Source: Dioscorea cayenensis subsp. rotundata
Taxonomy: Eukaryota; Streptophyta; Magnoliopsida; Dioscoreales; Dioscoreaceae
Direction of reading: 5' to 3'
DNA length: 64,000 nt
Assembly: GCF_009730915.1 (NCBI RefSeq)
Contig: NC_052474.1
Span: 4,809,501 to 4,873,500, forward strand
Shown: positions 48,901 to 60,426 of the stretch, in pieces
Numbering within the stretch: position 1 is the first letter of the stretch
Layout of the letters: every line of letters starts with the position of its first letter
Translations under genes and position numbers: made by a program
The notes under the pieces: model-generated
Database searches by the model: none
Told to the model about the DNA's origin: nothing
The model's input: only the letters and a program-made list of their open reading frames with translations

Positions 48901-51180
48901 ACAAAAGGGGAAAAAAAACCAAATATGTCACGTCACATCCAAAGAAAAAACACACAAAAAACAAAGAACCAAACAAGAAAAGAAAAACCACTAGGAATCA
49001 ACTAGGTCAGTTTGATTCGAGGGAATGGGAATATGGGGATTGGGATGGGAATAGAAATAGGGAAGGGGGATTGGGGATGAGAATAAAAGTAATGTTTGGT
49101 TGGAAGGAATATTAATAGGGATAGAAATAAAAAGATAATATAGGGTAAAAATTTAGTAAATTTACTTTTGTACTCTTTAATATTTTAATTAAATTATATA
49201 TCTTAATTGTTAAAGAAACAATTATTAAATGGCTATAATTTCTATAAACACTCTTTAAATTATTGATTTATTTATTTTTTAAATAATTTTTTAAAATTTA
49301 TACATTTTAATTCACGCTACAATTTAATTGTTTTTTATTTAATATAAACAAAATCCCAAATGTAATTATTTTTAAATCACTAAAATTTTAATAAATCTAA
49401 TATTTCAATAAAGAAGCAAGGTCACCTGGGACTCTAGGATAAAGGAATTGAAATATATAGCATGTCATTTTTTTATTTATAAAAGGTAAAAACATCATTA
49501 TCTTATCCATGCATGCTCAATCCTCAAAATGAGGGGATGAGCTTGAAGATTTTGAGGGGCATACACTCCCCTCAATTTCTTCCCATGCTTTTTGGGCACA
49601 TGCCACAAGAATTGATCCTCATTTCTTGGGATAAATCCTTGCATTCAAAGTTTTACACAAACTTAGAGTGGAGGGAAGAAGCTAACAAAGATGTGTTTAT
49701 AATGAATTAGTTATTTATCCATTTTTATTTAAAAAAATAATTATCAGTAACTTTCCATCAATGTGTGTCCACACATAATGTTATCTTTCTTTTGGTACTT
49801 ACCCACAAATGAGTTTTAAAATATGAAAATTTATTTTTATATAGAAAAATTTCATTAAATCCTATTTATGATATATATGAGGACCCATTATACAAAAACT
49901 TCTTTAAATTTGAAAAATAGGGACATTTGTAGTAGGCTACTATTTATTAGTAAACAGTATTAAACAATCGAACAATATCATATAGTGGCACAGTAATTAT
50001 GAACAATAAATTTACACACTATTTATATAAATAATATCTTTTGAATTATCATCTAACATCTGTAAATAAACATCTTTAGTGAATAGTTATTTGCATACAT
50101 ACATACACAGATGACTTAAACCATATATATATATATATAAATTTAATTTTGGCAAAGTGTTCATAATTCAGTTGTATTGGTCCCATTATATAAAACGTTG
50201 GTGTAAAAATTTAAGAGTTTCGAGTCACAGGATGAAGGTGCACGGACGGGCCGATCAAATTTTTTTTAGTGCGTATGCCCCTAATTATATATATAGTATT
50301 TTTAAAAAAAATGACTTACTTAGAGGACTTTTTCCTATGGGAGCCCTATGTTTCTTTTTAATTTTCCAAATGGCTATCAAATCAATGCCTAGCTGAAAAG
50401 AGCCCTTGTAAGTTCCTAATAGTTTACAATTGTCCCAATCAGTGACTCCACTTAAGTTTTTTTTTATACTATTAAGTCATTTTTTATTTGTTTTCTTTTT
50501 AATACTTATTTAAATATTTTTAAAAAAAAAATTAAAAACTACCTCTATCCTGCCACGATGGCTGAGCTTCAATCGATGTACTTGTTGCCAGGCACCCGCA
50601 TCAATCACTAACACACACCTCGACAAGAAACTGGGATGAGCTTGCTTTCTATCTGATGCATCTACAGCTCAACACTCTAAACTATGGCCCAGCCATCAGT
50701 GTGTGTGAATGGTACTATGGTAGTGTGATATATTACTAATTTAAAAAAAAATTAAAGTAAATGATAAAAATTTCAGATATTTTTATAAAATTGGAAAAAT
50801 CAAAAAGTTTTTTAAAAAAATAGATCATAAATTTAGTAAAAATACAAAGACCCGATCACTAGAGGTAGACATCGGGAGGAAGACAAAAAGGAGAAAACAC
50901 AAGAGAAAAAAAATAAATAAAGAGGATCATCATCCAAGCAATGGATGATGAGAAACAGGGGAGATCAAGCTATTGAGGCGCCATCAAGTTGGGGATCATC
51001 AGGCAGGCTCACTTTCAGTGACAGGTCTGGTTTTTTTAAGTACTTATATATATATATATATTTTTTTTTTTTTGATAAAATATATATATATATATATATA
51101 TTAATTTATTTATTTAATTAGACAATGAAAATGTTTTTAATCTTATTACCACCCGCGAGCGGGACCCATTGTCAGAACAC
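48901..51180. other. AT-rich intergenic DNA, including one MITE-like end
   Basis: GGTCAGTTTGATTCGAGGG at about 49005 and TGTTTGGTTGGAAGGAATAT near 49093 resemble ends of the Tourist-like element at 41942-43298, but no second terminus was found. The remaining sequence shows no gene. (TA)n and T-runs occur near 51046-51101. The last few hundred bases are probably BBR/BPC promoter. Confidence 0.5.
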
Positions 51181-51189
51181 GGAGGCAAA

Positions 51190-51339
51190 GAAAACTCAGA
51201 GCAGTGTTCAGAGAGGATGAAGAAATAGGACGAGATGAAAAGAAAAATCCACGGAACCCGTAATTTTGGCAACCAAAGAGGAACAAGGTCTACAAGATCT
51301 TTCAGATTTCTCCTTTTGCTCACCAAATCCCTTTGAAGG
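51190..51339 (+). promoter_or_regulatory. Putative noncoding leader exon of the BBR/BPC gene
   Basis: Purine-rich sequence ending CCCTTTGAAG followed by the strong donor GTGAGT at 51340. BBR/BPC genes often have introns in the 5' UTR, and further acceptors precede the ATG (for example CTGCAG at 53648-53653). An ATG followed after three codons by TAG near 51217 would be a minimal uORF. Needs transcript support. Confidence 0.35.
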
Positions 51340-53697
51340 TGAGTTTTTTTTTCTTTCTTTTTTTCTTTCTTTTTTTTTTGTCATCCTCTTTAATCTTCTC
51401 CTCTTGATGTATAATCTTATCTGCTTATTTGAAGTTTTTCCTCTCGATCAAGCTCTGCTTTTTGTCTATGTTTGCTTTGTTTGCCTTTATTTAGGTGTTT
51501 GTCGGCGCATTCATGAATCTTTAGAGCTGTTTCATCTCGTTAATCTGAGAAATTTTGCGATTCCGTGGTTTGGTTTAGTTTGGGGATCTTTTTTTCGGTG
51601 GTTGACTGGCTAAAAATGTGATCTTGATAGTTAAAAATTAAATTTTGATGAATTTGGGGTATGATGAGCTTTGGTCTCTTCTGTGAATCATATTGCTTGC
51701 AATATGCCTCATGGATCTGATTCCGTGGTGGAGTTTATTTGAGAATTATGATTGATTTGCTGGTACACATTCGTTCACTGCTGCATTTTTTTTTGTTTTC
51801 TTTTTGCAGAATTTATATTTACAGTGTTCAGATGGTATGAACACATCATGGTGTTGTTGCTTCTTTTTCAGTTTTGTGAAGCATTCTTTGTGCTTTGAAC
51901 TACTGTTCATAATTTTATAAAAAGCTTTATGAAGTTGTTCATCTTGGCTGGCATTCAGATGTGAACTTAGTGACTCTCACTTCTTATATACAACTGCTGC
52001 TTCTCAAGGGAGCAGTAACTGGATTAGTGAATAGATGGATGGCATCTCTTCTCGAAGGAGATGCTACCTATAATAATAACTTCAAATAATTTCATGAAAG
52101 AAACTTCAATACATCATATTTTTTTTGGGGGTCTACCCTTGGAGCTAGATGATGTGGTTGTGGGAGTCATATTTTTAAATTCTCAAGTGCCAGTTAGGTT
52201 TTAGTTCTCCTAAATTGGCTACTGAGTTCTTCTAGAAGTATAAAAGTGAGTTGACATGAAAGTTTCCTTTTTCCCCATTGCATGTTAAATGTTTTATGGG
52301 CTTGTTTAAAATCACAAATGAATCTTCATCTCAGATGATGGCCTGCCTTCAATCACATGAATGCTGGATACATATCACAGGTTGGTTTGTGCAAGGAGAG
52401 TTCATTAGAAGAAAATTTGTATCTTCTGAAAATGAGGAAGTGGATTCAAATATCTAATGCTGGGATGGGATGAAATGAAGGATTCTTCATTTTTTTAAAA
52501 AAAACTGTATATAAGCTTGGATATGGGGTGAAGCTGCTTGCTTGTGTGAAATGATAGCTTCATCTTTGCTAAATTGGGGAAGGAGAAGTTTGGAAATAGT
52601 TTAGTCCCAGCATGATTGAATACCAGAGTGGCAATAGGAGGATATTGACATTATTCTTTTAGGAATACTTGCTTAAGGAGGAGGTATTTATTGTGTGCTA
52701 TTTTATAACTAGAATATCCTTTTCATGAGCCGTTTGATCTGGGAATTTCCAAGAAATTGTAATTCCATTATAGTTCTTGAAGTAAATCAAGAGCAGCATC
52801 TTTATAATAGATTACTGTAACAGTTTCAGTAAGATTAGTTTTGGTCTTTATGACTTCAAAATAAAATTATGAAAGAAAGTGAAGAATTATAAGGGTAACT
52901 CTGTTGCTTCACATGATTATATCATTTGCAGCTTTGATTCTAGGAACTCCTTTGCAACATCTGGTGTTCCAATCATTCTTCAAGTGTGACTCTTTCCCTG
53001 CTATTTTTGTTTTATGTACATAAATCTTAACATTTAATTTATACAACAAGATATTTATACTATGCAGCTTTTGTATGCTCATTTCTTCTACATCTTGTCA
53101 AACACCAAACATCATTCATGTGGTCCTTGTCTAGCATTAATGTATATTAGAAACTGAAGCCTTAATATTTGGATGATAGTGCACTTAGTATGTATGTTGA
53201 CCTTTTAATGGTTCAATTTTCTTGATTTTGTGATCTAATCATATGTTTTTTTTAACATTTACAGGTTATTAGTTATTATGTCCTAATTGAGCTTGTTTCT
53301 GGTCTGATTAACATGGTGAGAATTAATTTTCTTATTTGCCTTTTTAATTTTCAGGAAATCTTTGGCTTGTATGTGAAAATTTCTTCCTTCTCTTGATTCA
53401 TGCTTATGGTGGACATCAGTATTGTAGAAAGCTTATTCCTAGTTGTTTATTCTATTTTCCTAGAAAGCTGTACCTTTTTTTCCAAGCAATAAGTTTCCAT
53501 TTGAAACCATTTTTTAGTTTCACCTTTTACTGATTCTGAGTTTGGTCTTTTCTAGACCATAATACACCGGTATCGTTTTCTATATGAAAAAATATGTATA
53601 TTTCTTAACAATTTGTTTTCCTGTTAAATGGTCACCATTGGAAAGTACTGCAGGTATAGGAAATTTTCTACCCTCATTGCTAAAAGTAATTTTAGAT
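51340..53697 (+). other. Probable 5' UTR introns of the BBR/BPC gene
   Basis: T-rich sequence on the plus strand, as in plant introns. It has several possible small UTR exons (around 53265-53315 between TTTACAG and ATGGTGAG). No conserved coding region. Confidence 0.4.
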
Positions 53698-55640
53698 ATG
53701 GATGAAAATGGACAAAGGGAAAGTGGAAGACACAAAGCTGATCAATACAAATCACTGCATGCTCAGGTAAATGATGAATACTCTGGACTGTATGAAGCAC
53801 TCATTTTGTACTTGCTAGATTTTTCCATGCTGATGTGTGGAAACTAAATATCTATCATAATTAAATTTCAACAATGTTGACCCCTTTTGTTATCTCATTT
53901 GCCCATTTCACTCTTTTAAACGATTGCCCCCTCTAAAGTGCTTCGCTGTTAGATTCTGTAGACTTAATAACTCCTGTGGCATTTGTATGACTTGGTTTAA
54001 ATGTCTAACTCCTTTCCTGCCAATGTGGTGATCCCTGGCAGCTGAAAGTTATCTAATGATGAGGATTAGAAGTTTAGTTGTCTAAATTAGATTTGTTCTT
54101 ACTTTCTATCTGCTTCACTTGATTGATTAAGTGACTTATTGCATTAGATTAATATTGTTGATAGGACTATGTTGATGCTTATTAAGAAGGGCCTGGAAAT
54201 TGCTGGAAGTCAGCTAGTGGCAATTAAAAAAAAAAAAATCCAAAACAAGGCCCAAAATGAAGTGAGCTTTTGCATGCAGAACTCCAGAAAATACATGTCT
54301 TTGATATATTGACTATGACATATATTCAGGAAACTCCCTGATGATTTGAGATCCGTCCTAATCATCATTCTCACTTTCTTTTGCTTTCATCTTTTTTTGA
54401 ATAACACATGCATAGTCACATACTTCAGTCAAATCCTGATCAGCAATCTAAGTATATAAATAGCTCAGCCTATTTCTAGTATATCTTAATAGACGGGTGG
54501 ATATTAATATAACTGTTGATTTTTATGACTCTCTGTCAACTTAAATTATAAAGCTTCTATGTTGCTCCCACGTGTGTAATCATCTTCCGAGTTTTTGGTG
54601 AATAATGAAATCCTGAGCAGTTAAGTAGCTCTCTCCAACAGCACATGGTTGCATTCCTGACTCGTGCTTACATCACTTTTCTGCTTATCCTTCCTTTATA
54701 TTTGTAGTGGATGATGCCTCCAAATCAAATGAAGGATAACTACACCATGAAGCTGATAGCCATCATGGCCGAGCGAGATACTGCTCTTCAAGAACGCAAC
54801 AAGGCCCTCACCGAGAAGAGAGAAGCACTAGCTGAGCGGGACAAAGCATATCTCCAGCGTGATGCTGCAATTGCTGAGCGTAATAATGCCATCATAGAAC
54901 GAGACAAGGCATTTGCTGCCCTCGAAGCTCTCGAGTATGCCTGTAAAAATGGTGGTATTCATCAGGATAACGGTGGACATGGAGGATCCACCACTTCCAT
55001 AGGCACAAAAAACATCCCCCACCATCAGCATCAGCACCATCCCAATGCCAACCCTGTTCCACAGCAACTGCCTGATGTGCAATATGATCATGCAAGGGAG
55101 ATGCATATCAGTGACGTATTCCCTGTTGCAAATGTGGCTGAAAGCAGTGCAAAACCTCGCCGTGGTAGACGCCCAAAGAAGGATTCCATTTCCAAAGGTC
55201 AAGCAGTTCCAGCTAGGAAGCCATTAAAGTCACCGAGGAAGAAGTCTAGAAAGAATGAAGTTGTTAGTGTCAGCGAAGAGGTTCCAAAGCCGAATCATCA
55301 TGAATGGAAGGGTCAAGACCTGGGACTTAACATGGTTGCATACGACGATTCATCAATGCCAGTGCCTGTATGCTCATGCACAGGGGAATTTCATCAGTGC
55401 TACAAATGGGGAAACGGCGGGTGGCAATCAGCTTGTTGCACCACCACATTGTCGATGTACCCGCTGCCACTGATGCCCAACAAGCGCCACGGTCGAGTTG
55501 GTGGTCGAAAGATGAGCGGCAGCGCATTTTCGAAGCTTCTCAGCCGATTGGCAGCTGAGGGCCATGATCTGTCTATGCCACTAGACCTCAAGGATCATTG
55601 GGCAAAGCATGGAACCAACCGTTACATTACCATCAAGTGA
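53698..55640 (+). CDS. BBR/BPC GAGA-motif-binding transcription factor, group II (BPC4/6-like)
   Basis: Two coding exons, 53698-53766 and 54708-55640, give 333 residues beginning [20 protein letters not shown] and [12 protein letters not shown]. Residues 43-95 are a coiled coil built from repeats of the pattern ERDxAxxER, the alanine-zipper of group II members used for dimerisation. Two basic stretches (PRRGRRPKK and [13 protein letters not shown]) look like nuclear signals. The C-terminal BBR/BPC DNA-binding domain is complete: [56 protein letters not shown] and [14 protein letters not shown], with the conserved cysteines. The family binds GAGA repeats in the nucleus and can recruit Polycomb complexes. 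Confidence 0.95.
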
Positions 55641-56993
55641 TAAAACTCTATGCTTCTAAAAGCTGCTTTTAAGTTCACAAAATTTCAGGGTTGGAATGGA
55701 ATTTATCATTTGTATAGTTTGTTCCTCCCTTGAATTATGGTTTTGAATCAATCTATGATTTCTGTAATAATGTTTGGAAAAAAATGTAGGCCTATAATGT
55801 GTTTGATGCTGGTTTATTCCATAAAAAAGACAATATGCTTAAATATGATTTCTTTATGCATCAAAATATGGTTCTTTGTGGCAGCAGGCAGTTTCATGCT
55901 TCTTAGGTTCTCTGAAATTTTTTATGTTTATATCTATTTCTGTTTTGCTATATTCATCATCTGTGAACCGTGAAGGGATCATTTTTGTTTTTAATAAATC
56001 ATTAGTGTATTATTAAAAACAAATAACTCAACTTCACGTAGAGAGATTGCATTACATCAATCCTCTCTAAAATGTTACATCTCTCAAAAAAACATAATAC
56101 AACTTCATGCAAAAGGGATTGCATGAATGGACTATGTTTATAATATCCAAAATCTAATTTTTATGCTAACATCTTTAATAATTTTTTCAATTTGTTGGAT
56201 TTTACCACTAAAACTTAAAGTCTGTCAATTTGTTCATATGATTAAACAAAGGGAAAACCTATTGAAAAATTTGTATACATAAACTCATAAAAAAAAAAAT
56301 CTTATATATCATATTCATGTATATGATCCGTAACTATTTTATAGGAAGAGATATGGACTTTTGACTCCATAAGGACATTATTACCAGTTTTATCTAAATT
56401 TTTTTTTATCTTCATGTACTATTGCATTTTCAAATTAATTATATCGTATTATTTTATTAATAAATTTGTGATTTATATTTTTTTATTATTAAAAAAATTT
56501 TAAGTGCATTTTCATCCTACCCGCTCGTCCTTTACTTTATCATTTGATTTTGTTTTTTAAAAAAACCACACCCATTTTCCACCATTTTACCGCGTAGATC
56601 ACTACATGAAGAAGAAGTCATCTTACCGTATTTATAACAAAGAATATTATTAGACAACAAACTTATAGCCACTAAAATTATTAAAAAAACAAATTGACAC
56701 CAGGTCCATATATAAATAAAATGAGTGAAAAACATCACCTCTCTTAAAACTTCATAAATTTTATGCATTCACACCAGCTCTAATTCCCCTAAATTATACA
56801 CAATTTGTTTTATTTTTGAAATTAATCACGAGATTTTGTCCAGTGAGGATTATCCAGCAGTTTATACAGTTATACTGTCATTAGTCTCGACTAATTACTA
56901 ATTAGAGTGTGTGGTTACTGATTCTGGTGTGTTTAAAGATAAGTCTTCACGCCAAACCAGAAACCCTAGCTAGTCTTCTCTCCCTTCCATTCC
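55641..56993. other. BBR/BPC 3' UTR and AT-rich intergenic DNA
   Basis: Noncoding. The distal part is the promoter and leader region of the dihydrodipicolinate synthase gene. No separate gene seen. Confidence 0.6.
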
Positions 56994-59377
56994 ATGATGT
57001 CGCTGCTGCATTGCGCCGCCATTGCCCTGCTTCCTTCTCCTTCATTGCGAACACTATCTTCTCCATCTCCATTTCCTTTGCCTTCTGAATCGTCTCGCCT
57101 GTCTAGATCTAGCCCCTGAAGCCAATCCCTTTCTCCATTACGAGCTAGAGGTCAGGATGTTGCATTCGTTGCTTCTGAACAACAGCCTTTGTTTAAAAGA
57201 CTCTGCTTTGGCCTTTGGACTCGATCGCCGCCGTCCTTTTGATGCTGATACTCATCGGAGGTTTTCTCCTCTTATTTCTTCTTTTTTTTTCTCATTTGTT
57301 TCTGTGTTTGGAGATGGATTTTTATGCAAATGAACTGTTTTTTTAGATGGTTTTGATTTATATGTCAATAAAGATTGCATTTTGGTGATTATAAACTGGA
57401 TACGCACGCAGGCAAAGATGGCTCTAAATCTTCAAATGATAGGAATTTTTTTTTTTTTGTTAATTCCTCATAATTTTGATTGTTTGGTGTTTTAAGGATG
57501 AATGATTTGGAAAACGAACCTGATTTTGAGAATATGATGGATTTGGCAACAGTATTAGTGTTAACGGTGAGAATTAAGTGAGTGGCTTAGTCTTCATGGC
57601 AGCATTTAGCATAGAGAACATGGTACTCACTGCAGTATGCTTATGCATGGTATGGGCAAAGTTCATCTTGTTCAGAAGCTCTTGTGACTGACTGAGTAGT
57701 TGTTTTATTATACATGGTATGTGTATAGGCTATATTGGTTTTGAATTGTGAGCCTTGTATATGAAGGGAGGGAAAAGCTTGATGTGAAAATAATTAAGTG
57801 CAGGAGTGGAAGATGGAGATCTCCAGAGGCTGCTGTAGTTCCAAATCATCATCTTCCAATGCGTAGTCTTGAAGTCAAAAACAGGTCAGTTGTGAAATTT
57901 ACTAATGGAAAGAATTTTATGTATTCAGAAAAGTTGTACTTTCAGTTGTGCACTGAAACTTTATTGTCTCTGTGCCTTATGTTTTTCAAGATATTATGTT
58001 ACTTTGCCTAGTTTTGTACTTAGAAAACCAAACCATCATTTCGATTACTGAAATTGCCATGTAAGCTTCAACATGTTTTGCTAGACAGAAATAACCTATT
58101 GTTACAATTATGCAAGAATGCTCACTTATGTTTCACATAATGTCAAGTCTTCTCTTACTTTTATATGTCATTGCATTTTCTTATCTGTTGCAAAGACTGA
58201 AGAGAAACATTAAGTTTTGTAGTTCTATGGCATTTGCTTTCATCAGAACTTCATTGTTTATCACTCATCTGTGATTTGCAGCCTCGCATTAATCTATATC
58301 TTCATGGTAATTAATGGTAAGCTAGATATGCTCGGTTGCTCCTGTGTACTTACTACCTACACCTGTGATAGGTGGTCTCTGTTATCTGGCTTTTCATAAT
58401 ATATCTCTTTGTTTTCTTATCAGTTTTTCCCCTCCATACTAATGTGCAGGACTTCAGTCGATGACATTAGGAGTCTCAGATTAATCACAGCCATCAAGAC
58501 CCCATATTTGCCGGATGGGAGATTCGACCTTGAAGCTTATGACTACCTAGTGCGCATGCAGATTGTTAGTGGAGCAAAGGGCGTGATAGTGGGAGGCACA
58601 ACTGGTGAAGGACACCTCATGAGCTGGGATGAGCACATCATGCTCATTGGCCATACTGTCAATTGTTTCGGAAGCTCAATCAAAGTGATAGGGAATACCG
58701 GGAGCAATTCAACAAGGGAGGCGATCCATGCGAGCGAGCAGGGTTTTGCTGTTGGCATGCATGCAGCCCTCCATATCAATCCTTATTATGGAAAAACCTC
58801 CATGCCAGGGATGTTGTCACATTTTGAGACTGTTCTTTCCATGGGTCCAACTATCATTTATAACGTGCCATCAAGAACTGGACAAGATATCCCTCCAGCA
58901 GTCATTCATGCAGTCTCGCAGAACCCTAACATGGCAGGTGTCAAGGAGTGTGCGGGCAACGATCGTATCAAAGGCTATGCGGATGAGGGCATTGTGACAT
59001 GGAGCGGCAACGATGATGAGTGCCATGATGCTAGGTGGATGTATGGGGCTACCGGAGTTATATCTGTTGCCAGCAACCTAGTTCCTAGTCTGATGCATTC
59101 TCTCATGTTTGACTCTGAGAATTCCTCACTGAACTCCAATATAATGCCTCTAATCAAATGGCTGTTTCACGAACCGAACCCTATAGCTCTCAACACTGCT
59201 TTGGCTCAGTTGGGAGTGGTGAGGCCTGTTTTCAGGCTACCGTATGTCCCTCTTCCACTTGCAAAGAGGATGGAATTTGTTCGAATTGTGCAAGACATCG
59301 GGCGGGAAAATTTCATTGGGGAGAAGGATGTACAGGTTCTTGAAGACGATGATTTTGTTTTGGTCGATCGGTATTAG
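56994..59377 (+). CDS. DHDPS: 4-hydroxy-tetrahydrodipicolinate synthase, chloroplast (DHDPS)
   Basis: Model: exon 1 56994-57100 (transit peptide), exon 2 57804-57884, exon 3 58450-59377 (TAG), 371 residues, close to the usual 365-380. Exons 2 and 3 are sure. Exon 2 gives [20 protein letters not shown] and SLEVKNR, and exon 3 starts [33 protein letters not shown] holds the pyruvate-binding TTGEG (about 113-117). Tyr in [10 protein letters not shown] (about 200) and Lys in AGVKECAGN (about 228) are the catalytic Tyr and Schiff-base Lys. The lysine-sensing segment [20 protein letters not shown] looks normal. The enzyme condenses pyruvate with aspartate semialdehyde, the first step of lysine synthesis in plastids, and is inhibited by lysine. 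The exon 1 donor is weak and could be at 57091 or 57101. Confidence 0.9.
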
Positions 59378-60426
59378 TCTTGGCTGAACTATTTTGAGGC
59401 TGTGTTTGAAGCATTAAGCTAGTGTAGGTTCCCATGGAAGCCTATTATGTCTGTTTCTTGTGAGTTTGGGATAATATAGGTGCAGGTTCATCATATGCTT
59501 ATATAATGGCCAATAATTTAGCTGTTTTGTTTCAAGTGTTTGATACAAAGCATGCGAGTTTGTGGGCAGAAAGGACATATTCTTATATCCTATTTGATAT
59601 TTTGCTATCGTTTTGATGCCGCTTAAATATATATATATATATATATATATCAAACCGTATTGAAGAAAATAACAAATCATATTCAAAGTTAAAATGTAAG
59701 GCCAATGGAATTCACCTCCGAAATAATGGTAAATAGCGTTAGCCCCTTTATCTTTCCCAACTGTACATTATCACTCTTTAACACCTTGTTTAGTTGGAAA
59801 ATAACTACCATTCCCCAACTAAACAAGCAGGAGAAATTACTTTTAATAAAAATTACTGATATTAATAAAAAAAAATCTTATTATCTGAAAAAAAAAATAT
59901 AAAGTTCATAAAAAAATAGTTTTTTAATAATATCAATTAAATTAAATTTTTGGTAGCTCAAATTTATCATTCCCTCCAATCCAATGTTTGAAGAAAATTA
60001 CTTTTAACCCCACACTCTTGCCTCTCAACCACACATCCTAACTTCTTATGAGTAAAAAACTAAAGAATAACATCACAATCTCCAGATGCAAAGGGTCTCC
60101 CCTTCACAGCCATAACATTGAAAACTTGGGACACATTTTACAAATGAAATGCCGGGTGTTTCACTCACAAGGTTTTAGAATTATAGATCATCAAAACTAC
60201 AACATTAATAACCAAAATGGCAGAAATAAATCAAAGCCACCTATTTACAGGAGAGATGGTTTTCCCAAAACATCCAGAACTCATACAATGATCAATGCCG
60301 TCTGTGTATATATGACTCATTCGCAAGAACGCAATAGCTCAAGGTGGACCTCTAAAGTGAAAGTTCATGTTGAATCAAACAAATAAAAATAGACAAATTG
60401 AATGGACAACCAAAAGGTAATATTCA
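59378..60426. other. Region between convergent DHDPS and SCD2-like genes
   Basis: 3' UTRs of both genes plus AT-rich DNA, with (TA)n at about 59628-59650 and a hairpin at 59785-59827. No gene. Confidence 0.6.
59785..59827. repeat. Hairpin with 13-bp perfect arms
   Basis: CTTGTTTAGTTGG (59785-59797) and CCAACTAAACAAG (59815-59827) are exact reverse complements with a 17-base loop. The arm resembles MITE termini, so this may be a tiny or rearranged MITE remnant. A terminator role is less likely in a plant. Confidence 0.7.

Noticed and set aside
57022-57333. 103-codon frame overlapping the DHDPS leader
   Set aside because: It has no ATG in frame, does not lead into the conserved DHDPS sequence and shows no similarity to transit peptides of the family.
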